This document shows positions 10,216 through 21,880 of a stretch of DNA of 64,000 nt, piece after piece. Location: assembly GCF_030272615.1 (NCBI RefSeq), contig NC_081405.1:654616920-654680919 (forward strand), given 5' to 3'. Numbering within the stretch: position 1 is the stretch's first letter; each line of letters begins with the position of its first letter. The notes under the pieces were generated by a model that searched no databases, was not told the DNA's origin, and was given only the letters and a program-made list of their open reading frames with translations. The DNA is from Cryptomeria japonica (lineage: Eukaryota; Streptophyta; Pinopsida; Cupressales; Cupressaceae). The translations under genes and the position numbers were made by a program.

Positions 10216-11298
10216 TGTTAGGCCCAATATGGAAAGCTAATGTACTGAGAGGGGAGGGGTGAATCAGTACTCCAAAAATTTTCTTCAATAATAACTTTAC
10301 TGTTATGCATAAACTGAATAGTGCAGTAATATAATATAAAGCTAAAACAAATAGATAACAATCATACATGATTCACTCCATAACACATATATTTTGGTTA
10401 CGTAGAAACTCTTGGTTAGAGAGAAAAACTGTGGTGGGGATGGCACCCACAACTTCACTACTGCAATAATAAAGAGTGCTCGGTTAGAGCTACATGTTTA
10501 GCTATTTCTGATAGCTTACCCTGTTAGGAGTAACAAGATCTATTAGAGGCTTTACAATTTATAGACTTGATTAGAGTCTTTTACCCTATTAAAGGTTTCT
10601 CTTACAACTTCAAAATATTACAATAAAATCATTACAAATATCTGCAACTTTACATCTGGAATGTTATAGTAGATTCTATGTGCTTAGAATAAGTTACCTT
10701 GCTTGTAGCATACCTTGGTAACCCATATAGTAACTCGGTAAACCCTTCTGTTTACTCTATTCTTTGACTGTTCTCTGAAAACCTTCTCAGTGACCTCTGT
10801 GTCTCTGTAATATTCTTCTTACACTCATGCACACACCTTTAATTCTTAACTCATGCTGAATAAATAGATCTCTTATGTCGGTGATCCATTCATTGCTTTG
10901 ATCTTACAAATATGATTTATGGAATGAATAACCATGCAAATTATTTCATTGGTTAGATGACATCAAAATCATACACAATCTTTAAGTGCAATTTCCAATG
11001 TGATAACAGTTAGATGTGCCTTGACCTTGTAACATGTTTTCATATGTATGTCTAGGTTCAATGAATCTGGTAACACGTTTCACTCGGTGTATAACAACTC
11101 AGTGTGTCATCTTTGCTACTTGGTAGACATGAAATGATATTCGGTAGATAGCTCCGTGTATACTACGTTTTAAGACTACTTTCTTCTGTAACCAACTAGA
11201 CTATTCATACTGACTGAATATCTCGGTAGAGATAACTAACTAGAGTATATAGAATAACTTTGAACATAAAACTAATGGCAACTTGATAAGTAGTAACA
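10216..11298 (-). repeat. 5' LTR of element Z
   Basis: On the minus strand it starts TGTTACTACT and ends GGGCCTAACA, giving TGTTA/TAACA ends, and it is followed by the PBS. The right edge is set by the breakpoint where LINE I coding homology stops. CTCGGT-like words recur through it. The partner 3' LTR is outside the window. Confidence 0.8.
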
Positions 11299-13080
11299 AG
11301 AGGAGTCTTTGAGTAAATAGAACATTGCATCAACAACTATAACAAATAGTGCAGGGGCTAGAGGGCAACCTTGTCTTATTGACCTGGATAGTGCAAATTG
11401 GGGGAATCTCATTCCATTCACTTCAACTAGGGCATTAGCATCACTTAATAGTATTTTGAGCAATTTACAAAACCTAGGGGGAAATCCTAGAGTCTAAAGC
11501 ACCTGCATAATATATTCCCATTCAATTATGTCATAAGATTTCTCGAAGTCGATGAGTAACATAGCTCCATTCTGTCTTATTTCTCTTGCCCAATGAAGTG
11601 ATTCCCAACATGTGATTAAGTTCTCTAATATATATCATCCTTTGACAAACCCTATTTGTGTATTACTGATGATCTTAGGTAGAATATTTTCCAATCTGCT
11701 TGCTGTCAATTTTGCTAATATCTTATATGATACATTCAACAGTGTAATGGGTCTCCAATTTTTAACAAGGGTTCTATCTCCCTCTTTGGGAATGAGTTTA
11801 ATCAGTCCTTAGTTTATGTTTTCACCTAGGGATCCCTTGTGAATAGCCTCAGAGTACAGCTCATGGAGATCATCTACAATCCAGTCAACATTATCCTTGT
11901 AAAATTCTACTGGGAACCCATCAGGGCCAGGGGATTTGTCACTACTAAGGGCATCTATAGCCTCTTTGATTTCTAGTTTGAAGATATCTCCTCCAAGGAT
12001 CCTACTATCTTCTTTATCAAGGAGTTTGGGAACTAAAGACATAATTACTTTCCTTGCATTTTCCTATTCCTCCCTAACTGGTTATGCAAAAAATAATTGC
12101 TTGTAATACTGAGCAAAACATTCTAGAATTTCTTTTGGTTTAGAGAGGTTTTTATTGTTTTCCCATATAGAATCTATATTCTCTCTTGCTTGTTTCATTT
12201 TGAGCATCTGGAAGAAGAACTTGGACCCCCGGTCCCCTGAATCTGACCAATTAAGCTTAGCTCTTGCTCTCCATCCTTTAATTTTTTGGTTTTATAGCCT
12301 TCTACGATCATTTTTGTCTCTGATTAGTTGATAGGTGAGTGTTGCATTTTCTAGGTCCCCTTGTAGATCAAATTATGCCACTTGTAGTGCATTGTTCAAT
12401 TGCATCTCAGTTGCTCTAGCATCCATAGCTTTCTTTTTACCTACCATCTGACAAAGTGAGGTCTAGGTTGCAATATTTTGGTTCCACCTTTCTATGTTTG
12501 ACAACTTGTTGTTTCCACATTTGTTATACACTTTGACCAGGTATAGAGCACATTTAAGATCACCATCCTTTAGCAAGTTAGTGTTCATTCTAAAATTCAA
12601 GTTCAGGCATGGATGGGCCATTTTAGTATCATTTATCTTAAGCCCAATCATGATGGGATGATGGTCAGATAATGTATATGGTATGACAGCATATTGAACA
12701 CCTTCCTCATTTTTAATAATTTCAAAATAATCCCCGATGAAGTAAAATTTGTCTAGCCTACAATACACTCTCTTATTGTATTGCTGGTGGTTACACTAGG
12801 TGTACCATATTGAGTTGTGTTCTCCTTTTTTACCTGCTATTGGGTCAAGCAACCTCATTTTATTGACCGTCCTCTCCTAGTGTAACCTCTCCGCTCCTTT
12901 CCATTCCACCTTATTCCCTCCTTGCTTATCTTGTGCATTGAGTACCATATTAAAGTCTCCTCCAAAGAGCCAGGGGATGTCTTCTAATTTTGCAATCCAT
13001 TCCCACATCTCCCCCCTTTCTCGGTAGTCATTAGAGGCATAGATGGAGCAAAGACCAAATGTCTTATTTGTTATTTTATT
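11299..13080 (-). mobile_element. LINE I: truncated L1-like non-LTR element (endonuclease-RT)
   Basis: Minus-strand translation gives plant L1-type ORF2 pieces. The endonuclease part has GGDFNM near 12965 and LSDHHPI near 12655. The RT has SPGPDGFPVEFYK near 11925, WRPITLLNVSYK near 11785 and IRQGCPLAP near 11370. In-frame stops and small shifts are present. The 5' side begins mid-endonuclease at about 13080, a normal 5' truncation for LINEs. The 3' side is cut by the Z LTR at 11298, before the expected YADD box. The same protein family as LINE II is aligned throughout. Dead copy. Confidence 0.85.
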
Positions 13081-13705
13081 TAGGAAAGTGCATAGCTATT
13101 TTATATAATTATTAAACATTGGTATATAGATTATAAATTTTATTTGATTTTTTTATTTATTATTTTTATATAAATTTAATTTTTAATTTATGAAATACAA
13201 AGAAGATATTTTTTTATATCATAAAATTAAAATATAAATATTACCTAATATAATTTTAGTGTCTATAATATTCATTTTATTTTTTATAAACTATAAAATA
13301 AAAAATTATGTATTACGCATTTTACTTATTTGATTATTTTAAGAGAAGTTTTTTAAAGAGTGCAAATCTATTTTAGAAAGTTTTGATTAGATAAGCATGG
13401 GAAGAGCCCTCAACCATTGCATGTTAGTCATCAATGTAAAATTGATGAATCTCACAAGAGATGAGATTAAACTAAAATTAGTACTTGCACCAAAACAAGA
13501 TAGTAAAATATACTTTAAAATAATATATTAGAGGGTAAAAAATCACATAATGTAAAAATTACATTATAATTATTTCATTAACCAAAGTAAAGACACAAAT
13601 TAGTAGAGTATCACAACATAAAGTTTAAATTAAATAGAATACCAATTAATCTATAATTACAAAAGAAAGAGGGGGAAACAAAATAAAATGAGGATGTTAA
13701 ACCAA
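13081..13705. other. AT-rich spacer between LINE I and LINE II
   Basis: Low-complexity A/T-rich DNA with no supported frame, repeat end or RNA gene. Its last bases (13706-13721) are the target duplicated by LINE II. Confidence 0.6.
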
Positions 13706-14014
13706 TATATAAACTGGGGAGATTTCTGAGAGGGATCGGGCTTTGCAACCTAGGGTTTTATGTGGATCGTCTAGCTACATTGGACGTTGGGGTCTTCCCC
13801 TTGTGTGTGGAGGAGGTGGAAAGGCCTCTTCCACCATGGTATCTCTTTTTGGCTCTCTTCATTTTTTATTGTTGCGACCCTTTCTTTTCCGCATTTATTC
13901 TACCTGGCTTTTCTTCCTCCACTTGGCTTGATTGTAGGCGTGTGAAGAGTCTTTCGTATTGAATGCCTGATGGGAAAGGATTCAAGTGGGTTGGGAATTA
14001 ATTCGGCCTAGCCG

Positions 14015-15507
14015 ATGGCCTCAAGTTTGGTGGAAGAAGGTTTTATTGGCAAGTCCTACAGGGATGCCATTGTTGGCGATTCTATGCAGGCCCCCCTCAA
14101 GGCTAAGTTCAACCTGGTAAGTGTTTCTTCCTCTGGGTGCAATGGTAGAGATACAGGATGAGGTAAGGGCCCTTCCTCTCCTCTTTATACCTTTTCTATA
14201 TCTCCTAATTACTCTATGGCCAAGGCTATTGAATTGGAAAATCTCAAGCTTCAAGATATTGCCATTTTCTTTGCTACTATTGATATTGATAAATGTTCGA
14301 CTAGAAAGTTTTTAGATGATTGGATGAAAAATGTTTGGAATAAAAGATTAGGGTTTAAATTATCTTTTTGTAGAATGATTTAGAAAGGTTTATTCATTAT
14401 TTTTTCAATGATAATAAGTCACGGGGGTGGGGGTTGGGGGGTCCTCCAAAAATAGCTCTAGGTCGTTGGTAAAACCACTTTCAGGGCCCTTAAATGGTCT
14501 TTTGATGCAATTAATGAAGAGATTTTGGCTTTATCTTTCCCTTGGTGGGTCCTGATTAAGAATTTGCCTCCCATCTTTTAGAATTTTATTCCCTAGATTC
14601 TGGACTCCATCGATAGAGTGATTAGGGTTGATCACTCATTGAATCTTGTCCCCCACCTGGATGCCAAAGTCTTGGTTTCCATTAACCCTGACATTGATAT
14701 TCCAAGATTTATTGAGATTGAACTCCAAGGTGATACATTCACATGTATTATTGAAACCCTAGGAGGCCTGAACTCTTTCTTTTTGTGTAGACATGAAGGC
14801 CACATCAAAATATTGTGCCCTATCCTTGCGGCCAAGAGAAGAAATGGTATAAACCCTTCTGAGACCGTTTCTAAGTTGAGTGATGTTGCTCCCCCCATTT
14901 CGATCATTAAGCCTGAAGGAACCCCTCCTGTTTTGGGTAAATTAGATTCTCTCTGAAAGGCCATTAATATTGATGTGGTGATTTTTTTGAAAGAACAACC
15001 TGTGAACCCCTCTGTTATTGAAAACGGCTCCGACTTTGGCTCCTTTAATGCCAACCCCCCCCCCCCCCCCCATTTGGTTGTTTCTGCTGCCATCTCTCAA
15101 ATGGAGGGAGTTGAGGGCTCTGGATTTCAAGTGGTTTCTAGAAAGAATAAGAGGTCTAAGAGGAAAAATGCACAATTGGCATTGAAAAAATTAGGGCTAG
15201 AGGGCAGGAGAAGCTATGCTTTGTTGAGGCCCCCATGGATGATTATGCTAGTAGACCCCCACCTGAGGTTTTATTAATGAATGATTCTAATAAGGATTCT
15301 CATGTTGAGTCTATTATTAAGTCTTTTGAAGGGATTGATCTAGGAAACGATGATTTTAGAAGGAGGTATGTAACTTCCTCTCCCCCCAGTGATCCTCCTT
15401 CTGCTCTTGACTCGTTTCAGGTCTTGTCTGATTTGAGCGACTCAGCCATAGTGAAAACTGGTTCTGGGGATCCTATGGGGGATGAAGATTTCCCCCCTCC
15501 CTCTTAA
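14015..15507 (+). pseudogene. LINE II ORF1 (nucleic-acid-binding protein) remnant
   Basis: The frame starts MASSLVEEGFIGKSYRDAIVG and is followed, with stops, by a DUF4283-like stretch (FPWWVLIKNLPP... VIRVDHSLNLVP... DAKVLVSIN, ~14540-14690). A zinc knuckle follows whose first Cys is Phe (FX2CX4HX4C, about 14779-14820). The C-terminus has a basic KNKRSKRKN patch (~15140-15170). A cytosine homopolymer (~15055-15070) encodes poly-Pro. The reading frame shifts near 15230 and continues to 15507. In plant L1 elements ORF1p binds element RNA. Broken, with at least five stops. Confidence 0.75.
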
Positions 15508-15705
15508 ACCATTTCCTCTTCGGGCTCTGTCCCTATGAAATCTAATTCCCTTATTGATGATGACAATGCATTCTATAAGGTTATCCTGGTTGAACCAATG
15601 ATTGACAATACTAGGCCTAATTGCCCTCCTACCAGAAGTCTAGTTGCCCCAAATGTTTTAGCAGCTTTAAAGATGACAAGAATGACAATTAATTGATTGG
15701 GTACC

Positions 15706-18700
15706 ATGAAGTGTTTATCTTGGAATATCTAGGGGTTGGAGTCCCTCAATAGGAAATATGTGGGGAGAAGGATGTTTAACCAGCACAAGGATTTGGACTT
15801 TGCCTCCTTGCAAGAAGTTAAAGCCATTAGCTTTTCATTGGAGATCAATCTTAATTTTGTATGGAGAGATGCTCTCAGATTTTGCACTAAGAATGAGAAA
15901 GGAAAAGGGGAGGCTTCTATTGTTATGAACCCCAAGTGGATAAATTATATCCTTTTCTCAGGGATCTCCCCTTGCAATAGAGTTGTATGCGTCACCTTTA
16001 GGGATGGTGATTCCACATTTGGGCTTTGCACTATTTACGCTCCCAATGATTATAGGAATAGATCTGACCTCTGACAATGGCTTGCATCCCTACCAGATAT
16101 CACGTGGATCTTGGGGGGAGATTTTAACATGGTTGAACACAAGGATGATAAGCTAGGGGGAGCTAATGTTGAATGGAGAGGGGGAGAGAAGCTACATTGG
16201 GAAAGAATGAAAGGTATCAAGAGACTCTTTGACCCCTTGGATGGCTTAAAACAATCTTACAAAGGAATCTGGTTTACTTGGTGCAAATACTAAAAAGGTG
16301 GGAGTAGGATTTTCTCTAGTTTGGATAGATTCTATGCCAATAAGGATGCTTTCTCATTTGTCCTAGATCAGCAAGGGTGCTCGGTAGTTGTGAGGCCATC
16401 TTCCCTATCTGACCATCACCCCATTTTTTCCAATATTGTCTTCAGGAGCTCTATCAAGGTTGGTAGAAAAGGTGGTGGCAAATTAATTCTTAATAGTAAA
16501 TTACTGCAAGATCAAGATGTTTTGGCTGCTATTCATATTGTGAGATTATTCATTAACTAGAATTCTCAAGCTATTTCTAGTATTACTAGGTGGAACACCT
16601 CGGGGTCTAGTTGGCAGAAGGTTCCTAGTACCATTGGCAAGAAGAAGGCCAAGAATGCTAGATAGATGGAGCTTATCCTCTCTTCTAATCTGCATAAGGT
16701 AGAGGAGGACATTCAAAATGATCCTAGAAATTCACATCTTACTCACTTGGTGGTGGTGGCTAGAGATAAGCTTAGAAGAATGCAACATGTAAGAGCCATT
16801 GGAGCCAGGACTATGGCTATGATGCAGTGGTTGTCTCAAGGAGATAAAGAGTCTAAGTTATTCTTCAACTTGTTGAAGCAAAAGCAGAGCAGGGAGAAGA
16901 TAGACAAGTTGTGGGTGGATGAAAGGGAAGTCTCTGAAGAAGAGGATATCATGGCAGAATTCCTTAGCTTCTACAAGATGCTTTTCTCCTCAAAAGATTC
17001 TCCTTCATCCATGTTTTCTAGAGACAAGTGTTAGTCTCTTATCCCCAAGATTATGTCACTTGAAGAAGGCCAAACTCTTAGTAGATTATTTTCGATTGAG
17101 GAAATCAAAATATCCATCAAATCTTTGCATAATGATAAGGCCCCTAGGCTGGATGGGCTTACCATTCAATTATATAAGGCTAACATTAGTTGGATTGTGG
17201 ATGAATTTCTTGAGGTGTACAAGGAAGCTACTAAGACAAGGTCTCTAAGTGTTGACATTAATAGAGGCCTTATCAAACTTATCCCCAAAGAAGGGGACAA
17301 AGTTCTTATCAAGAATTGGCATCCTATTACACTACTTAATGTATCCTATAAGATTCTTGCAAAGATGCTTGCTATTAGACTATAAAATATCCTACCTAAG
17401 TTTATTTGTACAGACCGGTTTTATTAAAGGGAGATACATCCTGGAGAACCTCATTACTAGCTAGGAGGCTATGGAGTGGGCTAAACTTTTGGAACAAAAG
17501 GTGGCCATGTTTCTACTGGACTTTGAGAAGGCGTACAATAGGATTGAATGGAACTTTATTTCCATGATGCTTAAAGTTTTTGCTTTCCCTGAGGTTATCT
17601 GCCAATATGTTCAAGTACTCCTTAAGCATACTCATGCCTAGGTTGAAGTTAATGGTTCTATCTCTCAGCCCTTCAAGCTTAGTAGGTCTATTAGGAAAGG
17701 GTTCCCACTTGCCCCTACCCTCTTTGTGATAGCCTCAGATGCTTTATATTACCTGCTTAGGGATAACTCTCTCTCCCCTAAAGTTAGAGGGTTCTCCCTT
17801 CCAGATAAATCTGAATTGATTAACATTCAGTTTGCAAATGACAATGCACTATTCCTTGAGCTATCTAATGAAAACATGAGTGCTTTATCAACCAAACTCA
17901 CCTTGTTCTATGACGCTTTAGGGGCAAGAATTTCCCAAGCCAAATCTACTTTGATCAGTTGGTCTGACTGGCCACCAGATTGGCTTTCCAACTATGGGTT
18001 TCAATGGGGAGGACCTAACATAATTTTTAGATACCTGGGGATTCCTTTTGCAATCTCTGCTTGTCTTAAAGATATATGGTTTTGGATTAAGGGCAAGATT
18101 GAAGCCAAGCTTACCAAGTGGAATAAACACTACCTCTCACTTGATGGGAGAGTACAAGTTTGTCAAAAAATTATGTCATCCTATAGTATCTACTACGCCT
18201 CTGTTTGGATGTTTAGTAATTATCAAATCAATGAGTTGTAGAAGATCATCAGGGAATTCTTGTGGTCGGATGGTAGAGGACACATAAAATCCCACTCAGT
18301 CAAATGGGAGTGGTGTTGTATGGATTAGGCTATTGGAGGACTAGGCCTTAAGGATCTTAAAGTGCAAGGAATTGCACTTGCTACTAAATGGATCTTCCAT
18401 GCATTGGAAGGCAACGAACCTTGGAAAGTGCTCATTCAAAAAAAACATCAGACTGGGTGTTCCCAAGAAGGCTAAATCTTGGAAATCCCTTCCTATTAGT
18501 TACCTTATAACTGGAAATTTCTTGGTCTCTACCGCAGGCTCTGTTGTCTTCAAATCTATTTGGAAGGCGTGGGAGAGCATTAGGCTTAATATTGGTAATA
18601 ATTGGATCAGTCGAGATAACCAAGTTTGTGGGGAAAGATCAATTTGGTGTAACTTAACCCACAATGGAAAACTACTCACACTCACTCAAGGGTGTTCAGC

Positions 18701-19434
18701 CAAGAAATGGGCCAACAAAGGTATATTTTATTTTAAAGATATTATTATAAATGGTCCTCCCATTTAATGGGACGATCTTTCCAGAAAGTATTAGCTTCCC
18801 TTGTCTAATAGAAGAACATATAACATCACGTGCAATGCATGTGGTATCTTGTAGCTTCCTAAAGGATGCGATGTGAATGATGACAGATTTGTATCATTTT
18901 CATGGGTTGATGGCAGCTTGCTTGTAATGTGAAATCAATTTCTATTTATAAAACTCTGACGTATAATGTTAATATTTTTAATCATGTTAATGCTAATTGG
19001 TATTCAGATCTGTCCCCTACTAAATGGGGCAAAATGTTTAAGGTTATTTGGAGCTCTCCTCTGGCCCCTAAAAAGAAAACTTTTAGATGGTTGTTAATGC
19101 TTGATAAACTACCTATCAAATTTGACTATAATAAATATGATCTTTGTAATATTTGTAAAGTGAAGGACTCCATCAGGCGTATTTTTTTTATTGTATTATT
19201 GTTAAGGAAGTTTGGCTTATTTCTGGGCTGATTTTATCGATGCATATTAACATACTTGATGTTGTTACTGGATTTATTAGAGGCATTAAGAAAGACAGTA
19301 ATCTTTTTTGGAATTTTTTATCTTGTGAAATACTTTGGTATCTAGGGAGAATTAGAAATATAGAAAGATTTCAAGGGGAAGAAAGGGCCCTTATTGAGTC
19401 TTTTCATAGACTCACCTTTCATTTTATCTTCTAG
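15706..19434 (+). pseudogene. LINE II ORF2 (endonuclease, RT, zf-RVT) remnant
   Basis: It begins MKCLSWNI followed by an in-frame TAG. The endonuclease motifs are LQEVK (~15810), GGDFNM (~16115) and LSDHHPI (~16410). The RT runs ~17080-18240 with KAPRLDGL, WHPITLLNVSYK, LLDFEKAYNRIEW and KGFPLAPTLF. The catalytic box is FAND at 17831-17842. A zf-RVT-like region follows (WSSPLAPKKKTFRWLLMLDKLP and CNIC, ~19050-19155). Stops and frameshifts occur every few hundred bases. It would have nicked target DNA and reverse-transcribed its RNA there; this copy cannot. Confidence 0.85.
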
Positions 19435-19967
19435 CAGGTTACTATGGTTATCAGGTTGAACAAGGAGAAATTTTGCAGATTCCTTACTATCACGCATACA
19501 AGATTGTTTATCTTTGAGCTCTCTCATGGTTATACCTAGGGGAGAATGAATGCAAAAAGGACTCCCTTTGTCAACGCCCTAGATGCTCTTATGGAGGAAA
19601 TCAAAGGAAATGGAGAGCTGTTTTGCCATCAGATGGTAGACTCTGCCAGAAGGATGGATAATTAGAGGCTAGTTTGGATGGAAGGCCCCCTAGGCTAGGT
19701 TGCCTGGATCTAGTTCAGGGTTGTCTCATGATGGATATTTTGTATAGCTGGATGGCTTTTTGTATATGCCTATTTAGATGTATAGGACTATAGTACCAGA
19801 TTGGTATATTATATAAACATGTGTATTAATGGTCTGATCTATACATACTTACTAATGGGTATACTTAGATAGAAGGATGACATGAATTGCTGGCTGCAGT
19901 TCTAACTATTTTGTAAATCAATTTATTCTCTATAATCAATACAAAAAAAGTTATATAAACTGGGGAG

Positions 19968-21640
19968 TAACTAATAAGAATAAATATACAAAATTATTTC
20001 TACCAAAATTATAGTCATCCTAGATTATATTTGTACATTTCTTTGGAATCAACAAATTCACTAGAAAATTGTCTCATACTAAAAAGAGCAATTTCACACA
20101 GCAGACGATAGTGTCCTGACTGGATTTTCTCAAATAATTGTTGCATCCATAAAAAAGAGAGATCTAAATTCACCTAAATAAATTAAGAAATTTACAAGTT
20201 AACAAAATGCATGCTAGGTCAACTTACATCAAGTAAGCCAATATTTAACTAAGTAAAATTTGAATTTTGAATTTTAAAAATATTACCTTACAAATTAATG
20301 ATTTAAATCAAATTCCATTGTGAATATAATTTTTAAGTTTAAAAATATCACCTTATAGATTAACAATAAAAGATCCTACTCATAAATTTATGGTAAATGG
20401 AATTCACATATGGATATACTAATTTTTCATAAATTATTACATTTAACACTCCAATCAAATGAAATGAAAATGTTAAAAAGATAAATAAGTATTTAATTTT
20501 TACTATTGTAAATTAATAGATAATCATTATTTTAATATGACTAAAAAACCAAAGTTTATATTTGACCAAATTAAATTATTTTCAAAAATAAAATAAAAAT
20601 CAAATCTTAAATCCTACCTTCATTTATCTCAATAATGAAAGTAATCATTTACCAAAAGTCAACATAGATTATGATAACTATGAATAAAAAAAGACAAATG
20701 ATTAATTATTTCTCATGCTCACGATACACTAAAGTTGGGAGATACAATTGTATGGGGCTGATTATTATTATTTTTCAATTTTTCCCTTCAATGAGAGAAA
20801 ACCATAGGAAAATATGATTTGAAGGGCAATTCATATATTGACAGCCTACTATAATTTCTGGTGTAAATAGTTTTGTAATTAATCCATTAAAAAGTATATA
20901 TTGACAATCTACAATTTTTGTACAAAGATATGGAGATTTTGAAAATTTAGTTTATTAAACAATTTAGAAACAAGAGATAAAAAAATGAATATTATAATTC
21001 ATATTACTTTAAATTGTAAAGATTATACAATAAGGTATTAAAAAAACAAAAAATAACCAATATAAGATGGTAAAGAGTTAGTTTGTAATCTTTAAATAAT
21101 GTGCCACTTGTTGGATACAATTCAAATACTTCCGCACTTGTATCTTTCTACAACCCATCTCAATTTGCAAGCATATTATCTTTTTCTATTTTGAATAGTG
21201 TTATATATTTTGTAGATAAAATCAATGCTGTAAAATATATACCAAATTAGTAGTGTCCAATTATATTAAACCATATGGAATAAAAATTAAGCAATTAAAG
21301 TAAACATATAAAGGGCTCATTATACAATTAATATCAGATCATCAAATGACATCTTTAATATAAAATCTAAATATATTAGACACATTTTCAGCTAAGAAAT
21401 ATTGCTACAACACATAAAACTATTAAAAAAATTGTACTGGAACAAAAATTAAACAACCACTAAATGGCCGGAATGGTTCCATGGCAATTCTAGTGATTGG
21501 TGAAAAATTTAATTGGTTTATAAGCATCTTAAAGATTAAAATCAATTTAAATGATTCTTAATCATATTCATATGATTCTAAATGAGAAATTTTTGAACTG
21601 GTCGTGGTAGCGGATATTTTTTTATCCTCATTTTATCAGC
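19968..21640. other. AT-rich spacer
   Basis: Long A/T-rich stretch with no supported coding frame, terminal repeat or RNA gene. Short open frames are absent or trivial. It may be old, unrecognisable repeat. Confidence 0.5.
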
Positions 21641-21880
21641 AAAAAGTATAGCAACAATGATGTTGGCTAGTACTTTGTCCCCAATAGTTCCAACTTATCC
21701 CAATATTAAGATAATTATTATTTGAAACCAAAGTTGCAATGAAGGAAATTCATTGCTTGTGGTTATTAGTAAAAATTAAAGCAACAATGATGTTCCTTGG
21801 TACTTTGTCCCCAATAGTTCCTACTTATCGCAATATTAAAACAATCATACCTGAAAGCAAAGCAACAATGAAGGAAATTC
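21641..21880 (+). repeat. 130-bp tandem duplication, second copy cut by insertion J
   Basis: 21641-21770 is repeated with a 130-bp offset at 21771 onward (shared words GCAACAATGATGTT, ACTTTGTCCCCAATAGTTCC, CAATGAAGGAAATTC). The second copy stops at 21880 and resumes at about 23986 (ATTGCTTGTAGTTGG, matching copy one). Confidence 0.75.

Larger units (their letters stand above)
1..11298 (-). mobile_element. Element Z: minus-strand Copia-like LTR retrotransposon, right part only
   Basis: The 5' LTR (10216-11298), the initiator-Met-type PBS and a coiled-coil/zinc-knuckle gag region read leftward on the minus strand; the left end lies outside the window. Element A (1825-9729) is inserted in the gag reading frame. 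Z itself interrupts LINE I: LINE RT homology stops exactly at its outer LTR end. No protease, integrase or RT was recognised in the visible part. An extra 103-codon ORF lies further downstream. The left boundary and target-site duplication cannot be tested here. Confidence 0.8.
13722..19951 (+). mobile_element. LINE II: full-length L1-like retrotransposon, inactive
   Basis: It is flanked by a perfect 16-bp duplication TATATAAACTGGGGAG (13706-13721 and 19952-19967). It has a ~290-bp 5' UTR, ORF1 (14015-15507), ORF2 (15706-~19430), a 3' UTR and an A-rich tail (19942-19950). Both ORFs carry several stops and shifts. The RT box reads FAND (17831-17842) instead of F/YADD, which would abolish polymerisation. 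The length and layout are those of plant L1 elements. Confidence 0.92.

Noticed and set aside
14632-15175. Minus-strand open frames of 153 and 77 codons opposite LINE II ORF1
   Set aside because: They are antisense shadows of the ORF1 frame with no recognisable domain.
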